A stretch of 64,000 nucleotides of DNA from positions 124,001-188,000 of the forward strand of contig CACZGS010000002.1 of NCBI GenBank assembly GCA_902780785.1, given 5' to 3'. The DNA comes from Oscillospiraceae bacterium (GTDB lineage: Bacteria; Bacillota; Clostridia; Saccharofermentanales; Saccharofermentanaceae). Made by a program: the position numbers and the translations under genes. Below are positions 8,009-17,421 of the stretch, piece after piece; the first letter of the stretch is position 1; every line of letters begins with the position of its first letter. A model generated the notes under the pieces. It saw only the letters and a program-made list of their open reading frames with translations. It had not been told where the DNA came from and made no database searches.

Positions 8009-9295
8009 ATGGTTGACAGCACAACTTTTACTGTTGACACAAATAACCTCACAATGAGGATCCAACAGGCTGAAATGTATCTCAAGGAATATGAGAACGA
8101 AGTAAAAAGAGCACAAGGCGGAACTCCGATCTTCCGTTCGAGAGAAGACGCACTATCCAGGATCAAGATCCTTAATGAATTTGCTCCGAACGATCCGCGG
8201 GTAATGGATCTGTTCCAAAGGGCGAGAAAATGTCTCGAAAATGCTGCCGGCAACTTTATTGACATTACCGAAGATATGATCGCTTATCTGAAGAATGAGG
8301 AAGAATTTGTTAAGGAATTCAGTCAGAAAAGTGAGATGGCTTGGAATGAGCTGGTAAATCAATACAAAGACAGCATGCTTGAAAAGCTTTATCCTGCGCC
8401 CGACTATAACGAGATATACCTGGATGATATTAAGGATAAACACGTGATAATCGATGATGTTAAGTATCCGTACAATCAATTTACCGGCGTTACAGGTGAA
8501 TATATCCATGTGGGAAAACGTTCAACAGGAATGTATTTTGTAAAGATCGATACCAGAAAATGGCTGGGACCATACGAAGCTGTTAAGCGCTATAGAAGGC
8601 AGGTTGACAGTACTATGGCAGAAGTTACAAACTGGACAATTCTTGGAGTTATCTCGGATTTAACCTTGGAAATGCCTGTTGGTGGTGAAAGTCAGCCGGG
8701 TCCCGCGATCATGGCTTGGGTAATAGAACCAATGGCTTTATATGTTCCGGGTCATGTCCTTGGCCTATATTCAGATGAAAAAGAAACCAGTGGTTATTTT
8801 GTAGGAGAAGATGAAGTAGCAGCAAGAAAGGACAGCTGGTATACGGTTAAATCTGTACCTGATGATGTCACACCTGAAAGATTGGTAGAGATATTCCAGC
8901 AGGCAATCAAGGAGAAAAACTATGATCTTTACCTTGACTGTGTTGATCCTGAAATGAAGAAATCCGACTTTGCAAAGGAGAACTTGAGATATCACTGGGA
9001 TCTTCATCAGGAGCGTTTCCACGGCGAATATGTTTATGCAAAAGTTGACCCTGAAAAGACAGAGATAGTTGTAGTCAAAGGCTACGATGATACCAACGAT
9101 CTTAATTCCTATTTCATGACAAAAGAACAGCAAGAAAAGATTGCTTCACATTATGGAGACAAGGTTGAGTACGCGTATGTCACAACGGTTGCTTATGATA
9201 TACACGGCAAGCAGCTTGGAAGTCCGAATAAGAGGACTTTGCAGAGAACAAACAACGGACGTTGGTATGTTCGTGAATATGATGTCAGATTCTAA
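8009..9295 (+). CDS. Protein of unknown function, possible NTF2-like C-terminus
   Basis: A 428-residue soluble protein without signal peptide or membrane segment; I do not recognise the family. Residues 1-120 are charged and mostly helical (possible coiled coil). Residues 140-270 look like mixed beta structure (KWLGPYEAVKRYRRQ region). Residues 280-428 resemble an NTF2-like or lipoprotein-type fold: a helical stretch with NYDLYLDCVDPEM, alternating strands and a final GRWYVREYDVRF strand. That resemblance is an impression only. AAGGAG lies about 12 nt before the ATG. It follows a terminator and precedes another unknown gene by 35 nt, so the two probably form one transcription unit. Confidence 0.6.
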   Translation: MVDSTTFTVDTNNLTMRIQQAEMYLKEYENEVKRAQGGTPIFRSREDALSRIKILNEFAPNDPRVMDLFQRARKCLENAAGNFIDITEDMIAYLKNEEEFVKEFSQKSEMAWNELVNQYKDSMLEKLYPAPDYNEIYLDDIKDKHVIIDDVKYPYNQFTGVTGEYIHVGKRSTGMYFVKIDTRKWLGPYEAVKRYRRQVDSTMAEVTNWTILGVISDLTLEMPVGGESQPGPAIMAWVIEPMALYVPGHVLGLYSDEKETSGYFVGEDEVAARKDSWYTVKSVPDDVTPERLVEIFQQAIKEKNYDLYLDCVDPEMKKSDFAKENLRYHWDLHQERFHGEYVYAKVDPEKTEIVVVKGYDDTNDLNSYFMTKEQQEKIASHYGDKVEYAYVTTVAYDIHGKQLGSPNKRTLQRTNNGRWYVREYDVRF

Positions 9296-9330
9296 AGGAA
9301 ATTCCCAAAATAGTATTAAGGAGAAATAAG

Positions 9331-10467
9331 ATGGACGAAGAGAACTTTGATTATCTTGAGTGGGAGAAAATTGACTTTAAGTTTTTAGAAACAAAAATGA
9401 CTGATACGGCTGGTAATTCACTTGATGCAGTTAAAGCCTTGGAAGATGTAGTTAATGGACACGGGGATTTTGATTATGCTTTTGAGTCTACGGATGCCTT
9501 TATGGTATGTGATTTCGGGCCCAAGGGATGGTTCTTCAATTTTGTTGCCGTTAATGAAAATGCTTTGGCTCAATTCCACCCGACTACGCAGGAAGATATT
9601 CAGAAATACGCTTATTGGGATGATCTGAAGCTGCTCAAATCAATGTGCGAGAAGGCTTATAGCGGTTATGAAAAACTAAACAAAGAATTATTCAAAGCAT
9701 GTTTTGATTTTTTGCAAACTAAAGCGAATATGGAAGCTGTAAATCTAAACAGGGGTTTATACGATCAAATAGACAGACAAATAAAATCAGTTACAAAACT
9801 GGTCAATACTGACTATAAATCTATTCGACTTCCTAATTTTGAAGCATACATTCAGAACAATAAAGATAAAATTGAAAAACTGAAAAACAAAAACGATGAA
9901 AAATTGAAAAACGAAATAAAGAAAAAATTCGGAGAAGACTTTAACAAATACGTCTTTAACTCTGATATTGGAAGAGATTTAACGCAGAATTCTTCGGGAA
10001 AATACCGAGTCACACAAAACATGGAAGGATCATTAAATGCAATTGACTTAAGTACAGCTGCAATTGCAAAAGCTTCAAAGCATAATTGCGATAAGATAAA
10101 GGAAGCTTGTCAAGAGTTTGCGGAAGCTAACAGGTATATTTATCCGGAGAGAATGGCGCAATTTAAAACATCTTTATGCAAGCAGTTAGCAGAAAGTCTT
10201 TATAAGTTAGTGTGTGCTTTACAGGATTTTACCGGTACAGGACATGACTATTTGCTGAAATTCAAAGAGCATAGTCTTGAACCGTTTATATTTATGAAAA
10301 ATGTTCCCGGGATAGGAGAAGCTCATGGCGCTGGATTAGAACACATCAATAAGGCAGAGCCATGGGACAAAGGCGGGACGAATTATCTGGACGTTTATGA
10401 GGAAATGTATTATGCAATCTACAGTTATGGTGCAAGCGCGTTTAATGAAATAAAACCATATCCGTAA
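9331..10467 (+). CDS. Lysine-rich protein of unknown function
   Basis: A 378-residue soluble protein I do not recognise. The N-terminus (about 1-100) is acidic and aromatic. Residues 110-215 are strongly helical and lysine-rich, probably coiled coil (KIEKLKNKNDEKLKNE). The C-terminal half is helical and ends with a Gly/Asp/Tyr-rich segment. Lysine is mostly encoded by AAA here, whereas flanking housekeeping genes mostly use AAG, and the gene is visibly A-rich. This suggests recent acquisition or relaxed codon selection. AAGGAG precedes the ATG. It sits directly behind the 8009 gene and is closed by an 11-bp hairpin, so the pair forms a small isolated module. A toxin or effector role is possible but has no motif support. 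Confidence 0.6.
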   Translation: MDEENFDYLEWEKIDFKFLETKMTDTAGNSLDAVKALEDVVNGHGDFDYAFESTDAFMVCDFGPKGWFFNFVAVNENALAQFHPTTQEDIQKYAYWDDLKLLKSMCEKAYSGYEKLNKELFKACFDFLQTKANMEAVNLNRGLYDQIDRQIKSVTKLVNTDYKSIRLPNFEAYIQNNKDKIEKLKNKNDEKLKNEIKKKFGEDFNKYVFNSDIGRDLTQNSSGKYRVTQNMEGSLNAIDLSTAAIAKASKHNCDKIKEACQEFAEANRYIYPERMAQFKTSLCKQLAESLYKLVCALQDFTGTGHDYLLKFKEHSLEPFIFMKNVPGIGEAHGAGLEHINKAEPWDKGGTNYLDVYEEMYYAIYSYGASAFNEIKPYP

Positions 10468-10472
10468 TATCG

Positions 10473-10505
10473 CAGAGGCTGTCTTTTAATTTATGACAGC
10501 CTCTG
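10473..10505 (+). terminator. Hairpin between convergent genes
   Basis: A perfect 11-bp inverted repeat (CAGAGGCTGTC / GACAGCCTCTG) with an 11-nt loop. The tail ATTAATTTG is T-poor, so termination may be modest. It lies between the unknown gene ending at 10467 and the opposite-strand PHP gene ending at 10525, so it may serve both. Confidence 0.65.
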
Positions 10506-10524
10506 ATTAATTTGAAGTTATTGA

Positions 10525-11337
10525 TTACAGCGCTTCAAAATACGGTTTATGCTCCTTGAAGTACACGGTTTCCTTAATTCCCAAGGATTTAAGGTATTCC
10601 ACGGCTTCGTTAAAGCTTACGGCAAATGTGCCTGGGAAGTGGGAATCGGAGCCTAAGGTTATGTATTTGCCGCCCATTTCGATGAATCTGTTGATAATGG
10701 CCGCATCGGGCAGGAATCTCGTAAATCCGCCGTCTTTATGCTTTTGAATCGATTTGGTATTGATCTCCAAGGCCTTGTCCTTGGAGATCATTGCTTCGAA
10801 AAGCCTGTCAAATTCTTTGGGGCATTCCTCATAAGTAACGAAATCGTTCTTGTTGTCTGCATATCTGTTGATGTAGTCGTAGTGGGCAACAACATCGAAA
10901 TTGTTACACTTTTCGCACATCTCGGCCATGATGTTTATATATTCGCTGTGAAGCTCTTTTGCGGGCATCTGGTAGCATTCGCGGTCGACATAGAAATCTT
11001 TGCCGCGGAAGAGGTGAACGCTCATCAGAACGACATCCAAAGGGATAGAGGCAGCCACTTTGTCGATCTCTTCGGCTACATGCGTCTGATATCCGAATTC
11101 GATGCCCTTGAGGAGCTCGAAATCGTCTGATTTTTTGCGCCATTCTTCAAATGTCCTGTTGTATTCTTCAAGTTCGAACATCCAGTTAAGGCCATCGTCG
11201 ACATAATCTATTTCGTAGTGTTCAGTGATCCCGATCCTGTTAAAACCCTTGGATTTTGCCTCATTTATAAGCTCATCTATAGTCTGTCCTGCGTCAACAG
11301 AGAAGTGCTTTGTGTGATTGTGTCCGTCAGTTATCAT
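10525..11337 (-). CDS. PHP-domain phosphatase, histidinol-phosphatase-like
   Basis: A 270-residue PHP-superfamily metal-dependent phosphoesterase. The N-terminal DGHNHTKHFSVD segment carries the HxH metal ligands plus a further His and Asp. GITEHYEID, MSVHLF, VVAHYDYI and LGSDSHFPG supply the remaining His, Glu and Asp ligands. Proteins of this size and pattern are usually annotated HisK-type histidinol-phosphatase, which hydrolyses histidinol-phosphate in histidine biosynthesis. No other his genes are nearby, so the substrate remains open. AGAGGAC precedes the ATG on the minus strand. It diverges from the M18 aminopeptidase gene across a 71-nt A/T-rich gap that must hold both promoters. Confidence 0.85.
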   Translation of the reverse strand: MITDGHNHTKHFSVDAGQTIDELINEAKSKGFNRIGITEHYEIDYVDDGLNWMFELEEYNRTFEEWRKKSDDFELLKGIEFGYQTHVAEEIDKVAASIPLDVVLMSVHLFRGKDFYVDRECYQMPAKELHSEYINIMAEMCEKCNNFDVVAHYDYINRYADNKNDFVTYEECPKEFDRLFEAMISKDKALEINTKSIQKHKDGGFTRFLPDAAIINRFIEMGGKYITLGSDSHFPGTFAVSFNEAVEYLKSLGIKETVYFKEHKPYFEAL

Positions 11338-11408
11338 TTTGTCCTCTTAATTAAAAGATTTTATTTTACTTTATGGTATCATAAGTTCATTAGAAAGAGG
11401 TGATACTT

Positions 11409-12845
11409 ATGCCCAAGAAAAAAGAAACCAAAAAGATCAAGACAAGCGAGCTTTTCGCTGAATTTCCTAACCTTTATGAGGTAGCTTCAGAAGATGATAT
11501 GACAGCTACTTTTAATTTTGCCGAGGAATATAAGGCATTTTTGGATAATTCCAAGACAGAGCGTGAATTTGCCGCAAATGCCATTGCAGCAGCAGAAGAC
11601 CTCGGATACGTAGATATCGCTACAAAAGACACCCTGAAGCCCGGTGACAAGGTCTACCAGAGCATTAAGGGCAAGGGCTTTGCAGCAGCTGTTATTGGCA
11701 AAAAGAGTCCTGCTGAAGGCTTTAACATCTTAGGTGCTCACATCGATTCGCCGAGACTTGACTTAAAGCCCAATCCGATCTATGAGGATAACGATACTGT
11801 TTACTTTAAGACCCACTACTATGGCGGCATCAAGAAGTACCAGTGGACAACGATCCCTCTTGCCGTACACGGCGTTGTATTCACAAACGACGGCAAGGCT
11901 CACCAGATCGTAGTAGGCGAGAAGGATACAGATCCCGTATTCTATATCACAGACCTGCTTCCGCACCTCGGAAATGAGCAGATGACCAAGAAGGCATCTG
12001 ATTTCATCCCTGCTGAAGACCTTAACGTTATCATCGGCGGCATTCCCTGCACAGATGATAAGAAGGCTTCTGATATCTTCAAAGCAGGCGTTCTGAAGAT
12101 CCTTTTCGAGCAGTATGGCATCAAGGAGAAGGATTTTGTCTCTGCCGAGATCGAGATCGTTCCCGCTACACATGCAAGAGATGTAGGTTTTGACAGAGCT
12201 TATATCGCTGCATACGGCCACGATGACAAGGTCTGCGCTTATCCTGCATTAAGAGCACTTCTTGCTCAGGAAAAGCCTAAGAAGACCTGCGTTTGCCTCC
12301 TTACGGATAAGGAAGAGATTGGCTCTTACTCCAATTCCGGCGCTACATCCAACCTTTATGAGAATTTCCTCATGGAAGTATTCGCTAAGGCTGAAGGCGG
12401 CATCGATAATTTCAACACGCTGAAGTTCCGTAAGGCTCTTGCAGCTACAAAGATGCTCTCAACAGATGTTACTACAGCTTACGATCCCAAGTACGCTTCA
12501 GTATTTGAGAAGAATAATACTGCATTCATGTCACACGGTCTTAAGATCGAGAAGTACACAGGTGCCAGAGGCAAGTCCGGTTGCTCTGAAGCTACAGGCG
12601 ATTTCATCGCTGAGATTACCGATATCTTCGAAAAGAATTCTATCCCGTGGCAGACAGGCGAACTCGGCCGTATCGATGCAGGCGGCGGCGGAACTATCGC
12701 TGCTATCATGGCTGAACTCGGTATGGACGTTGTCGATATGGGTGTTCCCGTATGGTCAATGCATGCCCCTGTAGAGGTCATCTCCAAGATCGATCTTTAT
12801 TATCTGTACCTTGGTTATAAGGCATTTATCGAGAACATCGGATAA
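11409..12845 (+). CDS. M18 family zinc aminopeptidase
   Basis: A 478-residue cytoplasmic dinuclear-zinc aminopeptidase of the M18 (aspartyl aminopeptidase-like) family, which removes N-terminal residues from peptides. Zinc ligands and catalytic acids are visible in GAHIDSPRLDLKPNP (His, Asp), YGHDDKVCAYPALRAL, DKEEIGSYSNSGA (Glu-Glu) and the C-terminal VWSMHAPVEV (His). The start is ATG 11409: AGAGGTGA lies 5 nt before it, while the alternative GTG 11400 is inside that Shine-Dalgarno. The stop overlaps the cardiolipin synthase start by one base (TAATG). It is the first gene of a long co-directional run reaching uppP. Confidence 0.93.
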   Translation: MPKKKETKKIKTSELFAEFPNLYEVASEDDMTATFNFAEEYKAFLDNSKTEREFAANAIAAAEDLGYVDIATKDTLKPGDKVYQSIKGKGFAAAVIGKKSPAEGFNILGAHIDSPRLDLKPNPIYEDNDTVYFKTHYYGGIKKYQWTTIPLAVHGVVFTNDGKAHQIVVGEKDTDPVFYITDLLPHLGNEQMTKKASDFIPAEDLNVIIGGIPCTDDKKASDIFKAGVLKILFEQYGIKEKDFVSAEIEIVPATHARDVGFDRAYIAAYGHDDKVCAYPALRALLAQEKPKKTCVCLLTDKEEIGSYSNSGATSNLYENFLMEVFAKAEGGIDNFNTLKFRKALAATKMLSTDVTTAYDPKYASVFEKNNTAFMSHGLKIEKYTGARGKSGCSEATGDFIAEITDIFEKNSIPWQTGELGRIDAGGGGTIAAIMAELGMDVVDMGVPVWSMHAPVEVISKIDLYYLYLGYKAFIENIG

Positions 12846-14404
12846 TGACTAAGAAAAGAACGGTAGAACGCAAAACTGCTATCAAGAACAGTATCGGAAG
12901 AATTATTGTCTTCGGATTGCTTGTAATTGCGCAGTTGGTAGGTTTTATCGTTCTTTTGTATTATCTCGGAAGTTACTTCCCGCCGCTTGATATCGCTGTG
13001 AGAGCAATATCTTTGATCGTTGCTCTCGGTATCAACTCAAGGGACCATAACGGCGTATTTAAGCTCATCTGGGTTATCGTGATCCTGATCTTTCCGGTGC
13101 CGGGTCTGTTGTTCTATGTCCTGAATAACTTTTCGAGCTCCAAGCATAAGATCAAGAGACGTCTCGAAAAGGTTGACATGATGGTGTTCTCACATCTGAA
13201 CTATAACGACGATATTTTCGCCGAGTTCAAGGCAGAAGACCCTGCCAGGGCTTCAAATGCGAGGTATCTCAGAGGCTTTGAATTCCCGATCTATGAAGGA
13301 ACGGATATCAAATACTATCCTGTTGCTTTCGACGCTTACAAGGCTCAGATAGAGGACATCAAGAAAGCCAAGGAATACGTTTATCTTGAGTATCATGCTA
13401 TTGAGACCAAGGAAGCATTCGAGCCTTTGCACGAGGCGCTGAAGGAGAGAGCAGCCGCAGGTGTTGACTGCAGAGTCTTATATGATGACGTAGGTTCGTT
13501 CCTTTTTATCAATAAGAATTTCGTCAGAGTCCTTGAATCAGAAGGTATCAAGTGCAATGCGTTTAACCCGGCATATCCTGTAGTATCGCTTTTCATGAAC
13601 AACAGAGACCACAGAAAGATCACTGTTGTTGACGGCAAAGTCGGATATACGGGCGGATATAATATCGCGGACGAGTATTTCAATATCGTTAACCCTTACG
13701 GACGCTGGAAGGACAACGGCATCAGGCTTGAAGGTCCCGCAGTCCAGAGCCTTACGGCAATGTTCATAGAGATGTGGAACTTTGCCGATATGAAGAAGAG
13801 GGACGACGATATGATGAAGTTCGAGGCGATCCCGCTCGTTCCCGTCGAAGGCGCTACAGGCTTCTGTGTTCCTTATTGTGACAGCCCTCTCGATAATGAG
13901 CCTGTCGGTGAGAATGTTTACCTCAACATGATCAACAATTCCCAGGAATACTGCTGGATCATGTCACCATATCTGGTATTGTCCGACGAGATCGCAAGAG
14001 CTTTGCAGATTGCCGCCAAGAGAGGCATAGATGTAAGACTCATGACTCCCGGCATCCCTGATAAGAAGCTTACATACAGCGTTACGAGATCTTATTACAA
14101 CATGCTTATCACAAGCGGCGTAAGGATCTACGAATATACACCTGGATTTAACCATTCGAAGACTTTCCTTTGTGATGATAAATGTGCCGTAGTAGGAACA
14201 ATAAACCTTGATTTCAGAAGCCTTTACCATCACTTTGAGAATGCTGTTTACATGTATAGGACAGATTGCCTTAAGGACATTAAGCAGGATTTCGTAGATA
14301 CCTTCGCGGAGTGCCGTGACGTTACCGAGAAATACAGGAAGAAACCAAACGTGTTTGTATGGTTCTTCAAATCAATATTGCGACTTATCGCACCGTTGTT
14401 ATAA
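12845..14404 (+). CDS. cls: Cardiolipin synthase, phospholipase D family
   Basis: A 519-residue membrane enzyme that condenses two phosphatidylglycerols into cardiolipin and glycerol. Two or three N-terminal membrane helices (about residues 17-40, 47-62 and 72-92) precede two PLD domains. Each PLD domain has an HKD motif: HRKITVVD with GGYN (about residue 257) and HSKTFLCDD followed by GTINLDFRS (about 437). Both catalytic His-Lys pairs are intact. Length fits bacterial Cls. It is translationally coupled to the upstream aminopeptidase through a one-base overlap and followed after 21 nt by an amidohydrolase gene. Confidence 0.94.
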   Translation: MTKKRTVERKTAIKNSIGRIIVFGLLVIAQLVGFIVLLYYLGSYFPPLDIAVRAISLIVALGINSRDHNGVFKLIWVIVILIFPVPGLLFYVLNNFSSSKHKIKRRLEKVDMMVFSHLNYNDDIFAEFKAEDPARASNARYLRGFEFPIYEGTDIKYYPVAFDAYKAQIEDIKKAKEYVYLEYHAIETKEAFEPLHEALKERAAAGVDCRVLYDDVGSFLFINKNFVRVLESEGIKCNAFNPAYPVVSLFMNNRDHRKITVVDGKVGYTGGYNIADEYFNIVNPYGRWKDNGIRLEGPAVQSLTAMFIEMWNFADMKKRDDDMMKFEAIPLVPVEGATGFCVPYCDSPLDNEPVGENVYLNMINNSQEYCWIMSPYLVLSDEIARALQIAAKRGIDVRLMTPGIPDKKLTYSVTRSYYNMLITSGVRIYEYTPGFNHSKTFLCDDKCAVVGTINLDFRSLYHHFENAVYMYRTDCLKDIKQDFVDTFAECRDVTEKYRKKPNVFVWFFKSILRLIAPLL

Positions 14405-14425
14405 CGGGTTAGAAAGGAAAACTAT

Positions 14426-15694
14426 ATGTCTGTTCGTTTTTATAATTGCAGGATCCTGAAGATGACCGATGACAAGATCATTGATGGTGAGTTGTGGACT
14501 GATAAGGACAGGATCAGTTATATCGGACCTTCTGTCGACGTTTCCGATAAGAAGTTCGACCGTGAGATAGATTGCAAGGGCAATCTCTTAATGCCCGGTC
14601 TTAAGAATGCGCATACTCATTCTGCGATGACATTTTCCAGATCATTGGCTGATGAATACTGCCTTAACGACTGGCTTCACAAGGCCATTTTCCCCAGAGA
14701 AGCAAAGCTTACAGGTGAAGCAGTTTACTGGTTCTCAAAGCTCGCTTATGCCGAATATCTGGCAGGCGGTACGACTGCTTGTTTTGACATGTATTTCTTC
14801 AGGGAAGAGAATGCAAAGGCTGCCGTAGAGACCGGATTCAGGCATGTGTTCTGCGGTGCGGCAAATGACTTCGGCGGCTTTGAAAGCCTTGAGAGATACT
14901 ATAACGAGCTTAATGCATATGATCCGCTTGTATCTTTCAAATTGGGTTTCCATGCCGAATACACGACATGCGAAGACAACTTAAAGCTCATGTCTGAGAT
15001 TGCCCATAAATATGAAGCTCCTGTATATACCCATATTTCCGAGACATATGAGGAAGTAGAAGGATGTAAGGAAAGATATGGCGTTACACCTGCAGTTCTC
15101 TGTGATAAACTTGGCATCTTCGACTTCGGCGGCGGCGGATTCCACTGCGTCTGGTTCACGGATGAGGACAGGGATATCTTTAAGAAGCGCGGCCTCTGGT
15201 CCGTATTTAATGCATGTTCCAATTTAAAGCTTGCAAGCGGTATCACGCCTGTCTATAAGTTCATCGAAAAAGATATGAAGATAGCGGTCGGTACTGACGG
15301 CGCGGGTTCTAACAATGCGCTCTCGATGTTCCGTGAGATGTATCTTGATACAGTCCTTTCGAACGTTGAGACACATAATGCTGCAGCAGTTGATCCTTTT
15401 ATCATTCTTAAGGCCGGAACTGCAGGCGGCGCCCGGTGCATGGGCCTTGATGATGCTGACGTTCTCGAAGAAGGCAAGAAGGCTGATATCATCATGATCG
15501 ACATGAATAAGCCTTCTATGCAGCCTGAGAACAACATCGTAAGAAATATCGTATACAGCGCAGATAATTCCGTAGTTAAGATGACTATGATCGACGGCAA
15601 GATCCTCTATGAGGACGGCAAGTATACAACCATCGATCTTGATGAGGTTATCCGCGAGACAAATAAACTTATGCAGGGGTTGTCTGATATCTGA
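14426..15694 (+). CDS. Amidohydrolase of the chlorohydrolase/deaminase (MtaD-like) family
   Basis: A 422-residue metal-dependent hydrolase with a TIM-barrel amidohydrolase fold. The metal HxH is in KNAHTHSAMTF (about residue 63), further ligands in the LGFHAEYTT and HISETYEEVE segments, and the catalytic Asp in VGTDGAGSNN. The C-terminal EEGKKADIIMIDM strand is characteristic of the cytosine-deaminase/chlorohydrolase group. Relatives deaminate 5'-methylthioadenosine, S-adenosylhomocysteine or guanine; the substrate cannot be decided here. AGAAAGGA precedes the ATG. The next gene starts 2 nt after its stop, so expression is linked to the ABC exporter. Confidence 0.88.
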   Translation: MSVRFYNCRILKMTDDKIIDGELWTDKDRISYIGPSVDVSDKKFDREIDCKGNLLMPGLKNAHTHSAMTFSRSLADEYCLNDWLHKAIFPREAKLTGEAVYWFSKLAYAEYLAGGTTACFDMYFFREENAKAAVETGFRHVFCGAANDFGGFESLERYYNELNAYDPLVSFKLGFHAEYTTCEDNLKLMSEIAHKYEAPVYTHISETYEEVEGCKERYGVTPAVLCDKLGIFDFGGGGFHCVWFTDEDRDIFKKRGLWSVFNACSNLKLASGITPVYKFIEKDMKIAVGTDGAGSNNALSMFREMYLDTVLSNVETHNAAAVDPFIILKAGTAGGARCMGLDDADVLEEGKKADIIMIDMNKPSMQPENNIVRNIVYSADNSVVKMTMIDGKILYEDGKYTTIDLDEVIRETNKLMQGLSDI

Positions 15695-15696
15695 CC

Positions 15697-17421
15697 ATGA
15701 AGCTTCTATTCAGTCATATCGGTAAATACAAAGCTGCTTCGATCTTAAGTCCTGTGTTTAAGCTTCTTGAAGCATGTTTTGAACTTATAGTTCCGCTTAT
15801 AGTTGCGGGCGTTATCGATAATGGCATCAGGAAAGGCGACATGGACTATGTATGGTCTCATGTGCCGATCCTTGTATTATTTGCAGTAGTCGGATTTGCA
15901 AGTGCAATTACGGCCCAGTATTTCGCGGCTTTTGCTGCGACCGGCATATCATCCGGAATAAGAAAGAGCCTTCACGATAAGCTCCAGACATTATCCGTCA
16001 GTGATTACGAGAAGATCGGTTCATCCGGAATTGTTACGCTTCTTACATCAGACGTTAACCAGATCCAGACAGGTATCAACCTGTTCTTAAGGCTTCTTTT
16101 AAGGTCTCCTTTTATCGTTGTCGGCGCATGCATTATGGCTGCAACCGTAAAGCCTTCGATCGCTTTGATCCTTGTTGCGTGCACAGCGCTTCTGGCAGTA
16201 GTCATTGCTCTTAACATGAAGTTCTCGATCTTAAGACATAAAGAATCCAGATCAGGTCTGGACAGCCTTGTTAAGAAGACTTCAAACGGCATTGCCGGCG
16301 AACGTGTAATCAGAGGCTTTAACAAGACTCAGAACGATTATGAGAAGTTCGAACAGAAGAGCAGCAGCCTCAAGATCTCACAGATAAAAGCTGCCGATTT
16401 TGCAGCATGGCTCAACCCTCTGACTTATGCTGTGGTTAATCTCGGCATCTGTCTTTTGATCTATAGGGGTGCTGTTCATTTCAATGCCGGAACGCTTACT
16501 GACGGCCAGGTAGTTGCGCTATATAACTACATGTCCCAGATCCTCATAGAGCTCGTTAAGCTCGCTAACCTTATTGTATCCGTATCAAGAGCTTATGCAT
16601 GCCTTAAGCGTGCCGAAGGCTTGATGGATATCAAGAGCACTGCAAATAACGGTGCAGAAGAGCTTCCTTATGGAACTCCGCTCTCGGTATCGGTAAAGAA
16701 TGTCTCATTCACATATCAGGGCAATGTTGAAGAGTCGGTTAAAGACTTTTCGATCGATATAAAGCCCGGTGAGACCATCGGCATCATAGGAAGCACCGGC
16801 TGCGGCAAATCCACCGCTGCTGCGCTTATTGCGGGTATCTATAATGCCAGCGAAGGCGAAGTTGACATAAACGGCAGGAACATTAAGGATATTTCCGTTT
16901 CAAGCCTCTCGAAAACAGTAGCTTTGAGCCTTCAGAAGACAAGACTTTTCAAGGGTTCGCTCAAAGATAACATTACACTCGGAAGAACTTCTTTGTCTCA
17001 GGAAGATATCGAATCCGCATGCAAGGTGTCTTGCAGTGACGATGTTGTTGCCACTAAGAAGGAAGGCCTGGACTATGTCATTTCTGATGGCGGTGCAGGA
17101 CTCTCTGGCGGCCAGAGACAGAGGATCGGTATTGCCAGAGCGCTGGCAGGGAAGCCCGGTCTTGTTATTCTTGATGACTCGACATCTGCTTTGGACTGGG
17201 GAACGGAGAAGAGGCTTCTTAATAACCTTGCAAACCTTCCTGTTAAGCCCACCACGATCCTCGTATCACAGAAGGTAAGGACCTGCATGAACTGCGACAG
17301 GATCGTTCTCATGGATGACGGTAAGATCGAAGCCATTGCTCCTCATGAAGAGTTGCTTAAGATCTCCGAGAACTACAGATATATGAATTCTCTTCAGATG
17401 AAGGGAGGCGCCGTATCATGA
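15697..17421 (+). CDS. ABC exporter half-transporter, degenerate-site subunit
   Basis: A 574-residue fused permease-ATPase of the type IV (MsbA/BmrCD-like) exporter class. Six membrane helices occupy residues 1-300. The ATPase domain has Walker A GSTGCGKST (365-373), a canonical LSGGQ signature (469-473) and Walker B LVILDD. The usual catalytic Glu after Walker B is Asp494, and the switch-loop His is Gln525. These substitutions mark the subunit that contributes the non-hydrolytic site in heterodimeric exporters. The partner gene overlaps by 4 nt (ATGA). Substrate unknown; drugs, lipids or peptides are all possible. Confidence 0.93.
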   Translation: MKLLFSHIGKYKAASILSPVFKLLEACFELIVPLIVAGVIDNGIRKGDMDYVWSHVPILVLFAVVGFASAITAQYFAAFAATGISSGIRKSLHDKLQTLSVSDYEKIGSSGIVTLLTSDVNQIQTGINLFLRLLLRSPFIVVGACIMAATVKPSIALILVACTALLAVVIALNMKFSILRHKESRSGLDSLVKKTSNGIAGERVIRGFNKTQNDYEKFEQKSSSLKISQIKAADFAAWLNPLTYAVVNLGICLLIYRGAVHFNAGTLTDGQVVALYNYMSQILIELVKLANLIVSVSRAYACLKRAEGLMDIKSTANNGAEELPYGTPLSVSVKNVSFTYQGNVEESVKDFSIDIKPGETIGIIGSTGCGKSTAAALIAGIYNASEGEVDINGRNIKDISVSSLSKTVALSLQKTRLFKGSLKDNITLGRTSLSQEDIESACKVSCSDDVVATKKEGLDYVISDGGAGLSGGQRQRIGIARALAGKPGLVILDDSTSALDWGTEKRLLNNLANLPVKPTTILVSQKVRTCMNCDRIVLMDDGKIEAIAPHEELLKISENYRYMNSLQMKGGAVS

